NCBI GenBank assembly: GCA_026545765.1
Contig: CM048844.1
Span: 64,603,035-64,667,034 of the forward strand
Direction: 5' to 3'
Source: Plantago major
Taxonomy: Eukaryota > Streptophyta > Magnoliopsida > Lamiales > Plantaginaceae
DNA: 64,000 nt
Made by a program: the position numbers and the translations under genes. This document shows positions 21,441 to 34,028 of the stretch, piece after piece (the first letter of the stretch is position 1; each line of letters opens with the position of its first letter). A model generated the notes under the pieces. That model had not been told where the DNA came from and did not search any database. It was given only the letters and a program-made list of their open reading frames with translations.

Positions 21441-22390
21441 AGTAAAGAACATTTTATAAATACTTAAGAACATTACCCAAATAGTTGAGTATATTACCCA
21501 AATAGTTGAGAACATAATCAATATAGTTAAGAACATTATACCCTAGATCATCACTCATATACCTAAGACCATTTTACTCAAATAGTTGAGAGCATTACCA
21601 ATAGAGTTTAGAACATTATAATCTAGAACATCACTCATATAAATAAGAACATTACTCAAATCGTTAAAAATATTGCATAAATAGTGAAAAACATGTCTTA
21701 AAATTGTAATATATGGAGTGTCACACATATGAATATGTAAGAACATTGTTTGGATATAAAATATACAACATTAGCTAATATGTGGACTTTTTTTATTCAC
21801 ATTTAGAGTTTCGTCAAGTTCTTCATTTCCTCGTCAATTATGTCGCCATTGACTTGTTGTCGACATTGAAGTAACCAATTTAGTATTTATCACCAGAGAC
21901 ATTGAACATATAACAAAGAACATTAGTGATATAGTTTATAACAGTACAAATTTAAGTCATAACATTAAATGAATAGTACTTAATACCGCTGATATTGCGA
22001 GCAGATCACATTCCATCTTCCAATATTCTCCTAGCTACCATGTTTCATTTTCAATCGAGTTTTTCAAACGTAGTACTCGGTCCCAAATATGACGTTGATG
22101 AGAACATTACTGTTAAATTAAACCAACGAACATAGGCTATATAAGTGATAACATTGAAGATATATAAGAAATAACATAACAATATTCGTAATAGAATATA
22201 CTATCATTGAAAACATTACAGACATCACCAGAAACGTTACATGCATCATTCAAAATATTACACGTATTATTAACAACATTACACATATTATTACACAAAA
22301 CCTCTGCTTAAGTTGTACATTCTCCTTATCACATATAACATTACATAAATAAGCCACAACATTATACATATTAGCTAGAACATTTGAAGA
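21225..22390. repeat. Degenerate array of AACATTACTCAAATAG-type words
   Basis: Dozens of copies of GAACATTACTCAAATAG and shorter ACATTA forms recur every 15-40 bases. Spacing is irregular, unlike a CRISPR or a regular satellite. Probably the subterminal or internal region of an unidentified DNA transposon. Confidence 0.6.
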
Positions 22391-23272
22391 ATTCTCTTTG
22401 CGATTTTTTTTTTCCAGATCTGTTTCTAAATTTCAACTACATTTGTGAAAAATATATCATTCATCAATTAATATTTGAATAAAAAAATTGTTGAAACTTA
22501 CATACAAACATATTTTGATCGGTGGATAAACAACCAAATTGTAGTAGAAACACCAATTTTTGAGAATATTTTCATGTACTATGTTTAATTGACATCCTAC
22601 ATATAAGCAAGAACATTACAGAAAAAGGCTAAATACAGATTAGCTTGAACATTTGAAGAAACAGTTACGCGATTTACAGATCTCAATCGAAATTTCAACT
22701 ACAATTGTAAAAAAAACCATTCATCAATTCATTTTTCATGTAAATCAGATCGAATAAACATCAGTAACAAATAAATAAGGTCACATAAGCCAGATTGAAT
22801 GTTTGCTAACCTTCGTGGTGATGTTTGAGTAGATTTCGAGGTTGATTTCTACATTGTTGTGCTTTATTTCATAGATTCATGTGAGATTTAGCAGATTTTG
22901 GGAGGTTTCCGGCGGATCTCCGGTGAAAATGGCGGAGGTCTTTGTTTGGAGAAGGAGAATGTTGATTTTTAGGTTTTTGGATTTATGAGATTTTGATTGT
23001 GGAGGATGGATATTTAGTATATATAGCGATACATTTTTTGACCCAGTTGCTAACTTATGGTTGGGTTTGCATATTTAGTATATATAGTGTTTTAGTAGTT
23101 AGCTTTAGAATAGGGTTGTAAAAAATTGTATTTGAAATAGAGTTAGGTTTAATATGGATGTTATACAGGATGTGTAATTGTGAAATGATGTGTGCGTAAC
23201 ATTTTTTAAGATTATTTGCTTGGTTTAGAGTGTTACAATAAATGAGAAAGTTAAGTGAGACAAAGAGAGTAG
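22391..23272. other. Spacer left of element D, no gene recognised
   Basis: Near 22900 the sequence turns GC-richer (CGGCGGATCTCCGGTGAAAA), like a plant 5' leader on the minus strand. A phrase ATATTTAGTATATATAG occurs twice (about 23010 and 23070). No reading frame is convincing. It ends with the target duplication AGTAG at 23268-23272. Confidence 0.45.
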
Positions 23273-24128
23273 TGTTGATACGAAAATATGTCCAATCCGT
23301 CTTAGACGCCTTTGGAACGAATTCTAAGGCATCCCAAGTTGTCAACGAGTCCGGGACCTTACAGTCCGACCTTAAGCCCCCGCAAGTCCGACTCACCCAG
23401 GAGGAAAGGGGCAGGAGGGATCAAAGGGTAGTAGGTCCGACCCTGCCAATGGTCCGTAACCATGGGGTCCGACCCGGACACCCGTCCGGACTCAACAAAA
23501 CTTGCAATAGAGAGTAAGGAGGTCCGAGGCACAAGGTCCGAATGAGAGGTACTTGAAGTCTAATGAGAGTATCCTATGGGCAACCCAGTACGGTCCGGAC
23601 CAAACGTCCGGACCTACCTCTTCGAACCTCAACCCGCAGAAGACTATATCAAAGCCTCTAATACTCTCACATTAATGACTAAAGTACCCCTAAAAGCCTA
23701 AAGTGGAATGGGGCAAGTGTCATTAATGGTCCATGGGCCTATTGAAGCCTTGGTGGCTCAATCCAGGCCTTACACTTGGCTTGATCTGGTGGAACCCTCC
23801 CACTTTGGGAGAAATCTATATATATGGTACACATTCCCATAATAAGGGTAAGGCATAATCGCTTCTCATTCCAGATCATTATACCGAGTTGATCCTCACT
23901 CTCTCGCAAGTAAAGTCTCCTTCCGGTTTGACACCACGCAAACCGGGTATAAGGTTCTAACCCCCCTCCAAGCTACTTGTGTAGGTCCTCACGCGTCTCC
24001 TCTTATCATTACGACGACTCTTATCGTCTTCTACTCTTTAGTCATTGCAAGCTAGGTGGTCTAGGCACTCAGGGTTAAGGAGAGCAAGGGAAATTCATTT
24101 CAGTGTTCAAGGGACTTTACCCTCGACA
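23273..24128 (+). repeat. 5' LTR of element D (856 bp)
   Basis: Runs TGTTGATACG to CCTCGACA and matches 36692-37571. Rich in the word GTCCGA. TATATATA lies at 23817-23824. Confidence 0.95.
23817..23824 (+). promoter_or_regulatory. TATA box in the 5' LTR of D
   Basis: TATATATA followed by TGGTACAC, at the same LTR place as 37268-37274 (TATATAT). Likely promoter of the D genomic RNA. Confidence 0.6.
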
Positions 24129-24130
24129 TT

Positions 24131-24146
24131 TGGGCGCCGTCTGTGG
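24131..24146 (+). other. Primer binding site of element D
   Basis: TGGGCGCCGTCTGTGG begins two bases after the LTR end. The GGCGCC core and CTGTGGGA tail are typical of plant gypsy elements. Confidence 0.8.
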
Positions 24147-25908
24147 GAATCTTTATGAAAAGTTCCATTCTCTTCAGTAATGGCAAGAACAAGAAGGCTG
24201 CTGCGATTGGCATGCCCGCCCCAAGGCAAAGAGGCAGACCTCCCACTCGGAGGGGAGGAGTGGCGAGAGCCACTTCAAGAAACACGATGGACTATCCAAG
24301 TGATGGCCACACCGCTAGTCTCTCTTTGGAGGAGGAAGGAGCCGATGATCCACCGATAAGGACCCAAGTACTCGCGGTTGAAGGACAGGTTCCTCCGCCA
24401 GGAACACATGGTCCTCCTCCAGGAAGAAACTTCACTCTCCCAAACGGGCAGATTATTTGCCCCAGTGAGTTTGGAATGAGCGAGAATCAGTTTGGCCTCT
24501 TACTCACCACTATTCAAGGATGCTTTGGATCAAACAACCTCCAGCCACCTCAACCCACTCCTCCTTTGGCAATTCCAAGACAAGCTGAACCCGCACAATC
24601 AAGGAATGAGCATCGTCTAATCCAACAAAGGTTAGGGGAACCAGATCAACCAGAGGACCTAAGGAACCTTCGCAACAGGAGGGTCGTTTCTTCTCACGAA
24701 CACCGGGAAAGAAGTCCGGTGAGACCACGAGCAGATGAAGCTGGAACTTGTCGACGTGGGGTTCTTCAGCATGGACAAAGAGACCACGTGGCGGAGAGCA
24801 TCTCGGTAGTTCCCATTGATGATCTTCCTCTAGATGTAGCAATCAACCCAAGGACGGGCGAGAGGCTAACCGCTGAGCAGATTTATGTCCAGCAGAAGGC
24901 CTTGGAAACTCAAATTGCTACTTTGAGCAAGATGGTGAAGGCACATGAGAAGGTGACTCTTATAGCTCCCAATCCTTTATGTGATGAGATAAGATGGAAA
25001 GGAAGCGCCCCGACTCCACTATCCCAAATCTTGAGCACTATTGTGGAGATACTTGTCCTGTGGGGCACCTTAATAGATACGAGAGCAAGATGGAGACCAA
25101 CGGCCAGAATGCCAACATGAAGGGTCTTAACATCTCCAGTACTCTCTTTGGAGAAGCAATGGATTCGTAGACCTCTTTGCCCAGTGGTTCCATCAAGTCT
25201 TATGCGGATATCGCTTCTCTCTTCTTGAAATGGTTCGAGAAAGCAAAGAAGAGAAAGAGATCAGTGGAGCACTTGGCAGGAGTAATTCAGAAAGAGCACA
25301 AGGATCTTAGAACCTTCCTTGACCGCTTCAATGCCGAAGTGCGCCAGGTCGAGCCTCACAGCATCAAAGAGCGGGTCCGACACCTGTATGCTAACACTTA
25401 CAATGATGATCTCAGAAGAAAGCTTTCCAATGAAGAAATCACAACCGAAAAATACTTGGAAGATATCTGCGAAGGAGTCTTGTATGGGGAGGAGTACCGA
25501 ATAAATATTCCAATAAGAGCTGGGGCCAGAAAGGGGAAAGAGCCAATGAAACAGGAACCCCCTCCCCGGCCTGGAAAGTTCGAGCAGAAAAAGGAATTTA
25601 GGGATAAGAGGGAGTTCCGCAGGGATAGAACCCCTCCAAGGAGATATGCCGAGTATACTCGCCTCAATAGACCAAGATCCGACATCATGGCCTCTATTGT
25701 TGAGAAAAACTTAGACATACAATGGCCAAAACCTACGAGGAGCAGTAAGAAGAACAAAGCTTCGAAGGAATACTATAGGTTTCACAAGCACAAAGGCCAC
25801 TCAACTGAAGATTGTATCCAGTTGAAAACAGAAATAGACGGGTTAATAAGGAGCGGAAAGTTGAAAGAACCAGTGTATGAAGAAGAACCCTCTAGGCACC
25901 AGAAATGA
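24143..25908 (+). pseudogene. gag: gag of element D, broken
   Basis: A Pro- and Arg-rich N-terminal region leads to the capsid-like domain with LPSGSIKSYADIASLFLKWF and HKDLRTFLDRFN. A zinc-knuckle-like end follows, YYRFHKHKGHSTEDCIQLK (C2HC form with the first Cys replaced). A frameshift near 25035 and a TAG at 25168 split the domain, and the frame shifts again near 25890 into the protease. The true start is unclear: an ATG at 24180 is in another frame. Confidence 0.85.
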
Positions 25909-26755
25909 ACGAAGGAGGGAGGAGCGTGGTTCGGAACCTCCGAAAGGATCCTTACCGCCACCTCCTCCAGAAATTCCACCCCACCATGCTCAAACATACC
26001 GCGGGTACCCTGAAGATGTGGAAATGGAGAACCTTCCCTATAGCGGGGTTATCAATGCCATAGTAGGAGGCCCAGCTGGAGGAGATAGCCGAAACGCAAG
26101 GGAGAGGACCGCGCAACATCTAAGCAACAATGATAGAGCCTATGCTCCACCAGCTCTGAAAGGAACAAATGCCATCACTTTCGATGATAGTGAAATTCCC
26201 CCACCAATGTCTAGTGGAGGAGATCTTAAAGACCCTGATGTTCCTTTGGTCGCCTCTCTAGTCATCGCCACTTATAAATTCAACAAAGTACTTGTTGACA
26301 CATGGAGTTCCTCCAATGTCATCTCCAAGAGAACTGTGGAACAGATGCACTTGGGCAATATTCAATATGGGCGAGTATACACCTCCTTAGTAAGATTCAG
26401 GGGTTCTATAGTTCGCCCCATTAGAAGTATACCCTTACAAGTCTCTATGGGAACCTTCCTGACGAGAGTGACTGAGATGATCCTCTTTGTGGTGGTCGAC
26501 AACACGTTCGACTATAACGTGATCCTGGGGCGCCCAGGACTCAACCCATTCAGAGCAATCGCATCTCCCCTACACAATAGGGTGAAGTTCCCTACTCCAA
26601 ATGGTGTGGGAGAAGAAGTGGGCAATGTTAGGGAAGCATGGGAATGTTACATCATGTCGACTAGAGGAGCCTCAACACCCGGGAAGAGATTGGGGCTGGG
26701 ACGCTCAAGGAGAAGTTCCCCAAGACTGCAAGGATGGAGCCTCATGAAGCCTTAA
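25877..26755 (+). pseudogene. Protease region of element D, active site mutated
   Basis: Retropepsin-like region: KVLVDTWSSSNVI is the active-site strand (about residue 140), followed by LVRFRGSIVRPI and FDYNVILGRPGLNPFRAI (the ILGRP flap-side motif). The canonical DTGSS reads DTWSS, which should abolish catalysis. The frame ends at TAA 26753 before the RT. Confidence 0.88.
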
Positions 26756-29700
26756 AACAGGTTCAATTGATTGAGGGAGATCCATAGAAGATAACCCGGA
26801 TCGGAACGGAGATGAGCGCTGAGGTAGAAATGAAGCTCATCACATGCCTTTGGGACAATCGCGATGTCTTTTCCTGGAGCACTGACGACCTTAAGGGGAT
26901 AGACCCAAGGATTGCAGTTCACCGTCTGAACATGGATCCTAAGGTAAAACGTATCCGACAAAAGAGAAAGGACTTACCGCCTGAACATGGATTGCAGTTC
27001 ACCGTCTGAACATGGGCCTGTTGAAGATGCTATCATAGCAGGAGAAGTTGACAGATTAATGAAGGCAGGACATATCGAAGAAGTTAGATACACTGATTGG
27101 GTCTGTAACATGGTCCTCGTCGAGAAGGCTCCGGGGAAATGGAGAATGTGCAATGACTTCACCAGGCTCAACAAGTTTTGTCCATAGGATCCATATCCAT
27201 TACCCCGCATTGACCAGTTAGTAGACTCCACCGTGGGATGTGCACTCCTAAGCTTCATGGACGCTTATCAGGGCTTCTACCAAATTAGTATGGCTCAGGA
27301 GGACGTCAAAAAGACGGCCTTCTTTGCAGCAGGAGGAGTCTACTGTTTCAAAGTCATGCCGTTCGGCCTCAAGAACGCGAGCGCTACCTACCAACGATTG
27401 GTGAACAAGATGTTCAAAGAGGAGTTGGGCAAAACTATGGAAGTTTACGTGGACGACATGCTAGTAAAGAGCAAGACCGAAGAGCAGCACATAGAGCATC
27501 TAAACAGGTGCTTTTCCATCCTTACGAAGTACGGAATGAAGTTGAACCCAGAGAAGTGCACGTTTGGTGTAAAGGGAGGAAAGTTCCTCGGTTACATGGT
27601 CACGGAGAGAGGCATCAGCGCCAACCCAGAAAACATAAAGGCAATATTTGACCTACCACAGCCAAAGATAATCAATGAGGTGCAGAAGCTCCTTGGAAGG
27701 GTGATGGCTCCGAGCTGCTTCATCTCCAAGTTCGCCGAGAAAAACCTACCCTTCTTTAAAATCCTAAGGAAAGGAGACAAGTTCGAGTGGACAAAGGAAT
27801 GTGAAGAGGACTTCGATAACTTGAAGAGCTATCTCCTTTCACCTCCGCTCTTGTCCAAACCAGTAGAAGGTGAACCTCTTTACCTCTACCTAGCAACCAC
27901 TGTCGAAGCCATGAGTTCCGTATTGGTGCGGATCGAAGGGAACGACCACTTGCCGATCTACTACCTAAGCAAGGCCCTTGTGGGTGCTGAGGCTAGGTAT
28001 GTCAAAATTGAGAAGCTAGCCTTCGCGCTAGTCTACACTGCCCGGCGACTGAAGCCTTACTTCAAATCTCATCGAATCATGGTCCTCACCAATGAACCAC
28101 TCAAGCATGTCCTTGGCAAGACAGATCATTCGGGGCGTTTATCCAAGTGGGCGATCGAATTAAGTGAATATGATATCGGGTACCAAGCTCCTTCAGCCAA
28201 GAAGGCTCAAGTCCTTGCCGACTTCCTGGTAGATTACCCCAAAGAAACAGAAGAAGGAACCGATAGTCCACAAGGGGACGTGAGCTATGTGATGCTCACT
28301 CAGGCGGAAGCTATCCCGGAAGAAGAAAGAACCAAAGAAAAAGAGCCTGGAGAGATGTTCGAAAATAATGTCCAACTCTGGGCTAAGTATCAGGAACCCA
28401 TGGATGACTCCCTGAGGGTGAGACACATGTTCCTCCTAGATAAAGTAACCAACATTTCAACACATGCATCTTCCGTCAAGAAGCAGAAAGACGGGAAAGT
28501 TCCCACTCTCACTTTGGAAGCTAAACTTGAAGGCAAAGGATGTTGGACACTACAAGTGGACGGATCCTCTACTGGACGACTAGGAGGAATAGGAATTCTC
28601 CTTGAAAGCCCTGAAGGCGCTAGGCTGGAATATGCCATCACCCTCAACTTTAAGGTAACAAACAACGAGGCCGAGTACGAGGCACTCCTTACCGGCTTGA
28701 GAATGGCAAGGTCTCTTCAAGTAAAACGAATCAAATCCTATACAGATTCTCAGCTTGCCGAGTCCCAGTTTTCCGGGTCTTTTGCCGCTAAAGGACCTAA
28801 GATGATCAAGTACTTGGAGCTCCTCAAGTAAGAAGTTGAGCACTTTGAAGAATTCACGCTGGAACAATTCCACAGGGAATGGAATGAGAAGGCCGACGCT
28901 CTTTCCAAGTACGCCTCTGCCTTAGGAGCTTTGGACACAAGGCGCATGATCCTGATGACTCTCACAGATTCTTCCTTGGTAAACCCCAATGGTCAAGTCT
29001 TCCTCCTAGGCACCGAAAGGAGTTGGATGACCGACATATTTTGCTATCTCAAAGATGGATCTCTACCATCAGACCCTAAAGAAGCAAGAAGGATCCTATA
29101 TCGAGCCAACAGGTACTTTATCCTGGGAGAGGATCTCTACAAGAGATCTTTCACTGGCGCTCACATGAGAAGCCTTGGACCCCATGAGACAAAGAACGTT
29201 TTGGAAGAAATCCACACGGGGAGTTGCGGGAGTCACTCCGGGGGACGAACCTTGGCTCAGAATGTCATAAGGCAAGGATACTATTGGCCTACCATTGATA
29301 AGGATGCTGCCAACTTTGCTCGTGCTTGTGAAGACTGCCAATACTATGCCAACATACCACATCGGCCAACCAACCATATGATTCCGTCAATCATAGCCTG
29401 TCCGTTTGATCAATGGGGAATAGATATAGTTGGCCCCTTTCCACGTGGCACGCACCAAAAGAAGTTCCTTATTGTCGCAGTAGAGTACTTCACCAAATGG
29501 GTTGAGGCCGAAGCAGTGGCCCCCCATCACAGAGAGCCGAGTAAGAACCTTCATTTGGAAGAACATCATCTGCCGCTTTGGACTTCCAAGGGTCATTGTC
29601 TCCAATAATGGAGCACAATTTTCCGGAGCCAGGTTGAAAGAGTGGCTCCAATCCTTCAAGATAGAATAGAGCTTCACTTCCGTTGGCTACCCTCAAGCCA

Positions 29701-30250
29701 ATGGTCAAGTGGAAGCTACCAACAAAACCATCGTAAAGATTTTGGAAAAGAGGCTGAGAACTTCTCAAGACAACTGGGTAAATGATCTCGATGGAGTCCT
29801 GTGGGCACATCGAACAACAGCTCGCAATTCTACTCATGAGACACCCTTCGCACTAGTCTATGGCTCAGAAGCGGTCATCCCCTCTGAAATTGCTATGAAA
29901 ACCCAAAGGATCCAACAATACCAACCTGCTGGAACTGAAATTGCAAGGATCTACGACCTTGAGCTCCTCGAAGACAAAAGAAGCAAGACACTAGCTAACA
30001 TCCTCCGCTATCAAGCTATGTCTGCCCGGGCTTACAACAAACATGTTCCTCCCAAGGATATACAAGTTGGGGACTTAATCCTACGAAGAGCTGACATCCT
30101 GAGCAATGTTGGTAAACTCAAGCCCAAGAGGGAAGGACCATACAAGGTCATAGGGGCTAGAGTCAATGGAAGCTTCGAGTTAGAAGATGATCAAGGAAGA
30201 GATTTGAAGAGAACATGGAATGCTAAGAACCTATAGAAGTTCTACGCCTA
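26756..30250 (+). pseudogene. pol: RT, RNase H, archaeal-type RNase H and integrase of element D, broken
   Basis: RT spans about 26812-27660 with WRMCNDFTRLN, SFMDAYQGFYQI, MPFGLKNASATYQR and YVDDMLVKSK (active site intact). RNase H follows with YLATTVEAMSSVLV and YYLSKAL. A second RNase H has LQVDGSSTGRLGG, NNEAEYEALL and YTDSQLAESQ and is cut by a TAA at 28829. Integrase has a zinc-binding HTGSCGSHSGGR...CEDCQYY, WGIDIVGPFP (first D) and VEATNKTI (E). The second catalytic Asp is Asn (IVSNNGAQF, about 29605). Breaks: a 25-base duplication at 26991-27015, TAG at 27185, a frameshift near 29530, TAG at 29668, and a TAG before the final KFYA. Confidence 0.93.
26991..27015 (+). repeat. 25-bp templated duplication in RT
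   Basis: An exact copy of 26911-26935, joined at the shared word GAACATGG. It shifts the RT frame by one base. Confidence 0.9.
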
Positions 30251-31144
30251 GGGTTACTCCCCGAAAAAATACTACGTCAGCTGTCAAGTTTTTGTCATTT
30301 TCTTTTCCCGGCCTCGAAGCCCACTAGTTGTACTTGAATTTCCATCAAATCAATACAACTTTTTGCAAAACAAAAGTTCTATATTCATGGAAACATACTG
30401 CCTCGGACCCTTCAAGGAGATCCAACTTTTCAAAGCGGAAAAACCTACACAGCCAGATTCGGGCGAAGGGACATAACAATCCAAAGATATAAGTTACAAC
30501 AAAGATCTTGTATTTCTCAAAGTACAAATTACAAAGTTCGGACATGCATGTCCGAGTCACATAAAGCAAAAGGAAAATCTATATCGATTTTTACAATACA
30601 AGAAGGCGGTTCTTTGAGGGGTATCTAGTGTCCGCCACGGACCAATCGGCTTCATTCCAAGCTTGAGCTTCCGAGCGAAATAGGTACAGCATCCTCCCGG
30701 AGCAAACTCATGGAGTAACCTTTTTAGGAACAGCTCTGACGTTCGAACCATGAATCCTTTACAACGATCCTGTGCGTTCCGAAGCAGAGTAGCCGGAGAA
30801 CGGAGTGCACTCTCCGGACCAAGCTTATGATGGTACAACGGCATCAGTCACTTCTTCCAAGTAACTCGAGGAAACCCTCACGAGAACCCCGCTTACTGGA
30901 AACAAGTGACTAATGTGACCGCACCAACTTAAGCTCATACGGGCACAGTAGCAATAGGACTCGGATGGTAGGAATAAACAGTAAAGGCAGCTCATTTCCG
31001 AGTAGCATGTCCTGAGCCCCGAACAACGGATAAGCTTGAATTCGAAGTATCTGTGTTACGGAGATGTAGTCAAAGGGGCTTATCAGACAATCCGCATCTT
31101 CCACCACAACCACTTTCTGGTTCGTGCCCATCCACACCATAAGA
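30251..31144 (+). other. 3' region of D after integrase, no gene recognised
   Basis: Follows the integrase end; contains AT-rich then GC-rich stretches with many TCCGA words. No frame on either strand has a recognisable domain. Confidence 0.5.
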
Positions 31145-31502
31145 AAATGGTAAATGGTGGAAGGAGAAAGCAGCCCGAGGATTTGACTCTCCGAAGCAAC
31201 AAGTGTTTGGTAATCCCTAGAACCGGCGAGCTAGTCCACTTCCCCAGGGCTCAAGCTGTTGATAAACACTACAGCCCCGGAGAAAGAAGACTAGCACGGC
31301 GATCCGAGGAGAAGTACTTCTGAAAATGGTAAATAGTGGAAGGGGCAGGCAACCCGAGGAATTGACTTTCCGAAGTAGCAAGTGTTTGGAAATCCCTAGA
31401 ACCAGCGAGCTATTCCGCTTCCCCGGGGCTCAAGTTGTTGATACACACTACAGCCCCGTAGAAAGATGAATAGCACGGTGACCCAAGGAAGATCACTTTC
31501 GC
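31145..31502 (+). repeat. Tandem duplication of about 180 bp in the D 3' region
   Basis: Copies 31145-31323 and 31325-31502 share AATGGTAAAT, GCAAGTGTTTGG, AATCCCTAGAACC and CACTACAGCCCC. Tandem repeats after integrase are common in Tat elements. Confidence 0.85.
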
Positions 31503-32663
31503 GTGGCCCAATCTCGTCATCCCCAACACGGTCTGACCCAAAAGGATCTTGGGACGTCCGAAGAACCCTCTGAGACGGATGACATAGGAACGGCGGAACC
31601 AACCTACTCATTGAGATGTTCGAACCCGAGGATCCGAATCATCTACTATGAAAGGAATGGAATGATCTGGCAAAAAGCTGTACAATCCAGGGGTATATAT
31701 AGAAGTGAAGGACCAATCATAACTCGCCACGTGCACCATAACCGTCGGCTATGGGCTTGGGCCTAACACTTGGGCCACTATTGGGCCAACCCGTAGACCC
31801 TTCACAATTCCGGCCTCATTGAATGAATTATTTTGATCTATAGCCCATTCAGATTCGTCAGTCCGAGCCTGTCATGATAACTTCTGTAACAATCATGATC
31901 TGTGCCATGTCACTTAACTTTTCTACTGTGATTGTCTCCTTTTTTACAACTTTTTCAAAGTTAACAAGGTTCGGAGCAAAACACCAAGTCTATATGGATC
32001 GAGCAGGATTTTAACATCCGAACTAGTCCTACTTGTTACAGATTTTGGTAAACCAATCTTATCTATACGATTAGCATTCAAAGCTAAGGCCCGGACAAAC
32101 GCCTTGTCCGCCCGAGCCAAAGTTATCGATCAAATAAACAGGGTTGCCTTATTTTGGAAGCATTTGGTCTCGTTGACTCGGATCCATTGGACGACGTCTG
32201 AACCAACGACACTTGCTTAACCTAAGTACGCAATGAAATACATGCATTTGAATAAGAAACAACAAAAAGCATATGATGAAGCCGATCCGAGCCATTGACG
32301 AGCCTGAACCAATGCAATAATTTACCAAGTCAACAATAATTATCCGAATCCAGATACGATAAACACTATCCACAAAAAGCAACAAAATGAAACATTGTTT
32401 CACGGTCCGAAGACCGGAATTACAGATTTCGGGGGCATACCCCGTCTTCACTCTTCTTGATGTCCGGGCGAACCAGTTTGTGCTCCGGATGGACCTCCGA
32501 TCTCTTTCTCTAGGGATGCTTGCAGGTCCGCCAGCCTTTTATCTTTAGCTTCCTAGGCCAACCTTTTCTCCCTTCGGGCCCTTAATTCCTCATGGAAGGC
32601 AGGGCATTACTTCATCAGATCCAGATCGCGAGAGAAGCCATGGACAGGCCCGGGCAGAGTCAG
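31503..32663 (+). other. D 3' region between tandem repeats and the antisense gene
   Basis: No coding feature recognised. Includes GTATATATAGAAGTG near 31692, a TATA-like site on the plus strand, and probably the 3' untranslated part of the antisense gene (32434-32663). Confidence 0.45.
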
Positions 32664-33338
32664 TCAGTCCCGGTTGTGCTCCACATGTTCCTCCAAAGGG
32701 ACGAAGACACTGGACATCAATACGCGGGGCACGAAGGCCGGAAGGTACGGACCACCATGGTTATACTTCTTGTCCTCTGTCTCATCACAGACTAGCTCCA
32801 CAAACTCGCATTTGAGCAAGTCTTCGTCCAAGACACCCTCCGGAGTACACTCCGAGCCATCCACTTTTTTGAAAACAGTAATGCCTTCAGCTTCCAAGTG
32901 GCAGTCACTCGGGATCCATCTCCTGTGCCGGAGCTGCCCCATGGCTGCATCGAAGCCATCCTGCCGAGCCTCGTCATACTTGGGCTCAAGTATGAACTTG
33001 CAAGCGTCCGATCCCAAGAAGTCTTGGACAACCTGTGTCCGGACCTTCAACAACTCATTGAGCATCATATCCTTGAAGGTTCGAGAGACACCGACGTACT
33101 CGTCCACGCTATCCTGGTGCACTTTTAGATCCTTCTCTAAGGACAGAATAGCATTCTTCAGCTTCGCCGCCTCCGCTTCGGACTCCTTCTTAGCAGCAAT
33201 GGACTTCTTCAACCTTTCGGAAAAGCTGACCACCTTGGACGACTCCATCAGCCGAGCAGCCTCAGCCTTGGCCAGGTCCTCCTCCATTGTGGCCCTCTGA
33301 CCCGCCACCACGGAGCACGCTTGAATAGCGGCAGTGAG

Positions 33339-33455
33339 CTACAATATCCAATATTGCAAAGTCCATGAGCATTCCGAGTCAAAGGAAAATGTAACATTTT
33401 ATAAGATGTAATACTTTATGACAACGAGTAAGACCGTGGTTCGATTAATACGTAC
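33339..33455 (-). other. Intron 3 of the D antisense gene
   Basis: 117 bases, donor AAG|GTACGTATT, acceptor TATTGTAG|CTCACTGC. Confidence 0.65.
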
Positions 33456-33904
33456 CTTCTGATGAATTGCGGATAACTCCGTAATCCGGTCCAGCTCCGA
33501 AGCTGCAGCCATCTGAGCCACCTCAGCGTCCATGTCCGGCTCACTACTCATCTTCCCTTTGCCCTTCTTGGCATGAGGGATCGGACCTTCGGACGGGCAC
33601 TTCTGCCCAGCCGCAGCACTTGAACCACTGACAGGAGGGTCCCGGGACACAGACCTTGGAGGTTTCTTCGCCCCCTTCGAGCCCACCACCTTGCCCTTAT
33701 CCAGGGTGGGCATTGCCTGAGCCTCCTCACCCTCCGCAGCCCTCCAAGTCTCCTCCACTCGGAAAGTGGCTGCATTTCTCGGCTCGTCAGTGGACGTCTT
33801 GATTATCTGGGTCTGAGTGCCCTCCTCCATCTCCTTCCTCTGGGCAGCATTTTTCTTCCGCTTCAGCTCGCGCATGGTAGACATGACGTACTCGAACCAA
33901 ATAT

Positions 33905-34028
33905 CTGTGCATCCGAAGAACAAAAAGTTAATACACGATAACTCTTTCGCAAAACAAAACAAACAGGGCAATAAAGCAACAACCGACTCGGATAGGACAA
34001 CTACATGACCGAATGAGGAAGAACTTAC
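33905..34028 (-). other. Intron 2 of the D antisense gene
   Basis: 124 bases, donor TTTGA|GTAAGTTCTT, acceptor GGATGCACAG|ATATTTGG. Confidence 0.65.

Noticed and set aside
21225..22390. CRISPR-like array
   Set aside because: Units are irregular in length and spacing, spacers are not unique, and the context is a plant genome.
32674..33300. Plus-strand Ser/Thr-rich protein of about 208 residues
   Set aside because: It is the complement of exon 4 of the antisense gene, which has splice sites, a coiled coil and an upstream TATA box.
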